A DNA stretch of 64,000 bases. Origin: Armatimonadota bacterium (GTDB lineage: Bacteria > Armatimonadota > DTGP01 > JAKQQT01). Made by a program: the position numbers and the translations under genes. Positions 61,474 through 64,000 of the stretch are shown one piece after another. The number at the start of each line of letters is the position of its first letter. The first letter of the stretch is position 1. The stretch is taken from positions 54,184-118,183 of the forward strand of contig DASXVS010000002.1 in the NCBI GenBank assembly GCA_036504095.1. Direction: 5' to 3'. Below the pieces are notes generated by a model that was not told where the DNA came from, made no database searches, and saw only the letters and a list, made by a program, of their open reading frames with translations.

Positions 61474-62004
61474 TTACCGCGTCAGATCCGTATCCACGGA
61501 TGTGCTCGCGATGAGCGTGTCGCCCGGTTTGATCTTCACGGATTTCCCATGGACGAAATATCCGCCCACGAGGCCGATCGGGCCGGCCACCATGGCGCCG
61601 CCTACGGTAGCCCCCGCCGCCTCTCCACTCTTCTTTCCGCCAAGGACCTTGCCCTGGCTGGCTGCTTCCAGCGTCAGCGGCTGTCCGAATGTAGTCGTCA
61701 CGGGATTCAGCCCCAGGTACAGTTTCGCGTTAACCCCGTAATGCTTCCGCCCGACGACCTTCGTCACCAGGCCCGTCACCGGCGTGCCCGCGTTCAATAC
61801 GGACACTCCGTTTGAATTCACCACATCGCGCACGTGCAGGCGCACCGCTGCGCCCTCCTTCACGTGCCGCGAGTCCAACGCCTGGTCGAAGACCAGGACG
61901 ACCTGTGTACCCTTAGGCACCGTCACCGTTTCGGCGCGCGCCGCTGCTCCCAGTGCCGCCCAGGCAACGCATCCGAGGGCCAGGGCCCTCATCGCCGATT
62001 TCAT
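61474..62004 (-). CDS. Secreted glycine-rich hypothetical protein
   Basis: A 176-residue exported protein. The signal peptide (MRALALGCVAWAALGAAARA) is followed by VTVPKGTQVVLVFDQALDSR, a beta-rich middle and a glycine-rich GGAMVAGPIGLVGGYFVHG segment near residue 140, perhaps membrane-associated. KIKPGDTLIASTSVDTD ends it. ATG 62004 with AGGAGG six bases upstream is clear. Function unknown. Confidence 0.6.
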   Translation of the reverse strand: MKSAMRALALGCVAWAALGAAARAETVTVPKGTQVVLVFDQALDSRHVKEGAAVRLHVRDVVNSNGVSVLNAGTPVTGLVTKVVGRKHYGVNAKLYLGLNPVTTTFGQPLTLEAASQGKVLGGKKSGEAAGATVGGAMVAGPIGLVGGYFVHGKSVKIKPGDTLIASTSVDTDLTR

Positions 62005-62217
62005 AAGCAACCTCCTTTCAGTAGGGTTGTTACCGTTTCTCTACCCGCGGGTTGAGGTTGCGAAAACGTCGGCGCACCCGCCATACGCCAAATCCCGGGG
62101 CTTCCTCAGCCCATCGGCCATCGAGGGTGTTAGCCCGAAACCCACGTTGTAACACCCCCTGTCGGGGTAGGGATGAAACAGACCCCGTGCGGAAGAGCGC
62201 GGGTGAGGAGGTTGCAC

Positions 62218-63102
62218 ATGCCGCGTCCGATATGGAAGGGAAGCATCAGTTTCGGTCTCGTCAACATCCCAGTCGCCCTCTACTCCGCGGAGAAGAAGGA
62301 GGAGCTCGCCTTCACTCTGCTGGATCGGCGGGACAACTCGCCGGTGCGGTACAAGCGGGTGAACGAAAACACCGGCGCGGAGGTCGCGTGGGAAGACATC
62401 GTGAAGGGCTACGAGTACGAGCCCGGCAAACGCGTGGTGTTGACCGAAGCGGACCTCAAAGAGGCGAACCCCGAGGCTGCCTCCAAGGTCGAGATCGTGG
62501 ACTTTGTGGACGCCGCCGAGGTGGACCCGATCTACTTCGAGAAGCCATATTACCTCGGTCCATCCGGCAAGCTCGGCGACAAAGGCTACGTGCTCCTTCG
62601 CGAAACGCTGGAGCGCAGCGGAAAGATGGCGATCGGCAAGGTGGTCATCCGAACGAAGCAGAGGCTGTGCGCGGTGACGCCTGAAGGCCCTCTGCTTCAG
62701 CTCACCACGATGCGGTTTGCGGACGAGGTACGCGACCCGGCAGGTATCGGCGCGCCGAACAAGACGCCGAAGGAGTTAGGCATATCCCCTAAAGAAATCG
62801 AAATGGCGGAACGACTTGTGGAGGGCATGTCCGAGCCGTTTCGGCCGGAGAGATACAAGGACGACTATCGCGGGGATGTCATGGCGCTGATCCAGGCCAG
62901 GATCGCCGACGGACAGGCCCTCCGGACCAAGGGAGAGCCCGACAACACGGCCCCCGGAAAACGCGGCAAGGTAATCGACCTGATGCCTCTCCTGATGAAG
63001 AGTCTCGAAGCGGCTCGCGAGAAGGGAAAGCCCGCCCGCAAGGCCGGGCCGAAGGCCAAGGCGAAGTCCGCCCCGAAGGGTTCCAGGCCGCGTGGCTCTT
63101 GA
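62218..63102 (+). CDS. ku: Ku-family DNA end-binding protein
   Basis: A 294-residue bacterial Ku homodimer subunit for non-homologous end joining. N-terminal PRPIWKGSISFGLVNIPVAL, KYEYEPGK-like KGYEYEPGKRVVLTEADL and the core LLLLTTMRFADE-like LQLTTMRFADEVRD are diagnostic. The lysine-rich tail (KAGPKAKAKSAPKGS) binds DNA, as in other bacterial Ku. GAGGAGG upstream of ATG 62218. Its stop overlaps the ligD start by 11 bases. Confidence 0.93.
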   Translation: MPRPIWKGSISFGLVNIPVALYSAEKKEELAFTLLDRRDNSPVRYKRVNENTGAEVAWEDIVKGYEYEPGKRVVLTEADLKEANPEAASKVEIVDFVDAAEVDPIYFEKPYYLGPSGKLGDKGYVLLRETLERSGKMAIGKVVIRTKQRLCAVTPEGPLLQLTTMRFADEVRDPAGIGAPNKTPKELGISPKEIEMAERLVEGMSEPFRPERYKDDYRGDVMALIQARIADGQALRTKGEPDNTAPGKRGKVIDLMPLLMKSLEAAREKGKPARKAGPKAKAKSAPKGSRPRGS

Positions 63103-64000
63103 ACAGTACAAACGGAAGCGGGATTTCAGCAAGACCCCGGAGCCGGTCGGTGAGGTGGCAGCGGCTCCCGGGGACCTATCGTTCGTCGTCCAGAAGCACG
63201 ATGCCTCGCGCCTGCATTACGATTTCAGGCTGGAGATGGACGGAGTGTTGAAGAGTTGGGCCGTTCCGAAAGGGCCCAGCTACGACCCGAAGGACCGCCG
63301 CCTCGCCGTGCACGTGGAGGATCACCCCGTTTCATACGGTTCTTTCGAAGGCACCATCCCCGAGGGCGAATACGGGGGCGGGACGGTGATGCTCTGGGAT
63401 CGCGGATCGTGGTCCCCCATCGGCGACCCCGAGGAGGGCTACAGCAAGGGAGACTTGAAATTCATCCTTCACGGCGCCCGACTCAAAGGCGCCTGGGTGC
63501 TGGTGCGGATGGGCAAGCGTTCCGGCGATAAAGACAACTGGCTGCTCATCAAGGAGAAGGACGAGTTCGCGGACCCGGGCCACGCTGACAAAGCGCTCAA
63601 AGAGGGGACAGTGAGCGTTGACTCTGGCCGGTCGATAGACGAGATCGCGGCGGGTAAGCCTCCCGCCGACGGGAAAGCGGAGCCTCGCACTTTCAAGCCG
63701 GAGCTTGCGACCCTCTCGGAACGGGCCCCAGAAGGAGACGTCTGGCTGCACGAGATCAAGTACGACGGTTACCGCGCCCTGGGTATCGTCCGGGATGGCA
63801 GCGTGAAGATTCTGACTCGGAACGGCAACGATTGGACCACCCGCTTCCCGACCGTGGCGAAAGCGCTGGCGAAACTGCCTGTGGGTTCCGCGTGGCTGGA
63901 CGGCGAAATCGTGGTGCTGGATGAGCATGGCGTCAGCAGCTTCCAGGCGCTCCAGAACGCGCTGAAGACCGGCCAAGTTGGCGATATGACTTACTATGCT
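63092..64000 (+). CDS. ligD: ATP-dependent DNA ligase LigD (3' truncated by window)
   Basis: GTG 63092 opens a frame that runs to the window edge (303 codons). The N-terminal phosphoesterase (PE) domain shows VVQKHDASRLHYDFRLEMDG (catalytic His/Asp) and VPKGPS. The ligase domain follows, with nucleotidyl-transfer motif I EIKYDGYRALG (adenylated Lys) and motif III-like SAWLDGEIVVLD. A polymerase domain, if present, would lie beyond the window. Overlap with ku indicates an NHEJ operon. Confidence 0.9.
   Translation, partial: MALEQYKRKRDFSKTPEPVGEVAAAPGDLSFVVQKHDASRLHYDFRLEMDGVLKSWAVPKGPSYDPKDRRLAVHVEDHPVSYGSFEGTIPEGEYGGGTVMLWDRGSWSPIGDPEEGYSKGDLKFILHGARLKGAWVLVRMGKRSGDKDNWLLIKEKDEFADPGHADKALKEGTVSVDSGRSIDEIAAGKPPADGKAEPRTFKPELATLSERAPEGDVWLHEIKYDGYRALGIVRDGSVKILTRNGNDWTTRFPTVAKALAKLPVGSAWLDGEIVVLDEHGVSSFQALQNALKTGQVGDMTYYA

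Overview
The window is high-GC bacterial DNA. The best guess for the source is a member of Armatimonadota. This is inferred from five prepilin-type genes (three with the [18 protein letters not shown] leader and large DUF1559-like bodies), many Sec-exported propeller or kelch proteins with dockerin-like ends, and frequent GTG/TTG starts. No rRNA or tRNA is visible to confirm it.

Layout. 1-8.0 kb: end of a secreted kelch protein, an RNB-family ribonuclease, a Spy/CpxP-like periplasmic protein, ftsY, a DUF3472 protein, a pilin, and a sugar isomerase/oxidoreductase pair. 8.1-22.9 kb, nearly all on the minus strand: two large secreted proteins that share a long structured 5' leader, a DUF1559-type prepilin, a PEP-CTERM beta-propeller protein behind a cobalamin riboswitch, a metallo-hydrolase, a DUF1854 protein, a subtilase with SVLWG repeats, another pilin, a lipoprotein and a conserved unknown. 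23.2-30.7 kb: a sugar ABC importer operon interrupted by two inverted-repeat elements (one carrying a GxxExxY gene), a PQQ-like propeller protein, an M15 peptidase, a hicBA locus with a broken toxin, and a methyltransferase. 30.7-36.2 kb: topA, a DUF1054 protein, a prepilin, and an ArsR-B12 regulator. 36.3-42.6 kb: three tandem KimA-type potassium transporters. 42.6-49.9 kb: an isc operon (iscR-iscS-iscU-iscA-hscB-hscA-iscX) continuing into cysteine synthase and a Mec-type M67 peptidase, behind a strong promoter with an IscR-like operator. 50-57.3 kb: a prepilin, rpoN, an NtrC-type regulator with its GAF histidine kinase, and a VapBC pair. 57.4-64 kb: a GH35-like glycosidase, tyrA, small membrane and secreted proteins, ku and the start of ligD.

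Themes. (1) Many intergenic gaps hold long inverted repeats whose arms are built from short, imperfect tandem units. They often begin at a stop codon or end just before a ribosome binding site, and they punctuate the isc and ABC operons. (2) Cobalamin appears twice: as a riboswitch ahead of an exported beta-propeller (functionally reminiscent of BtuG) and as an ArsR regulator fused to a degenerate B12-binding domain. (3) Export and surface display dominate: prepilins, a PEP-CTERM protein, dockerin-like modules, and leaders with strong RNA structure ahead of secreted-protein genes. The most promising undescribed candidates are the paired structured leaders near 9.7-10.0 and 14.1-14.4 kb, the riboswitch/PEP-CTERM propeller unit, and the inverted-repeat elements.
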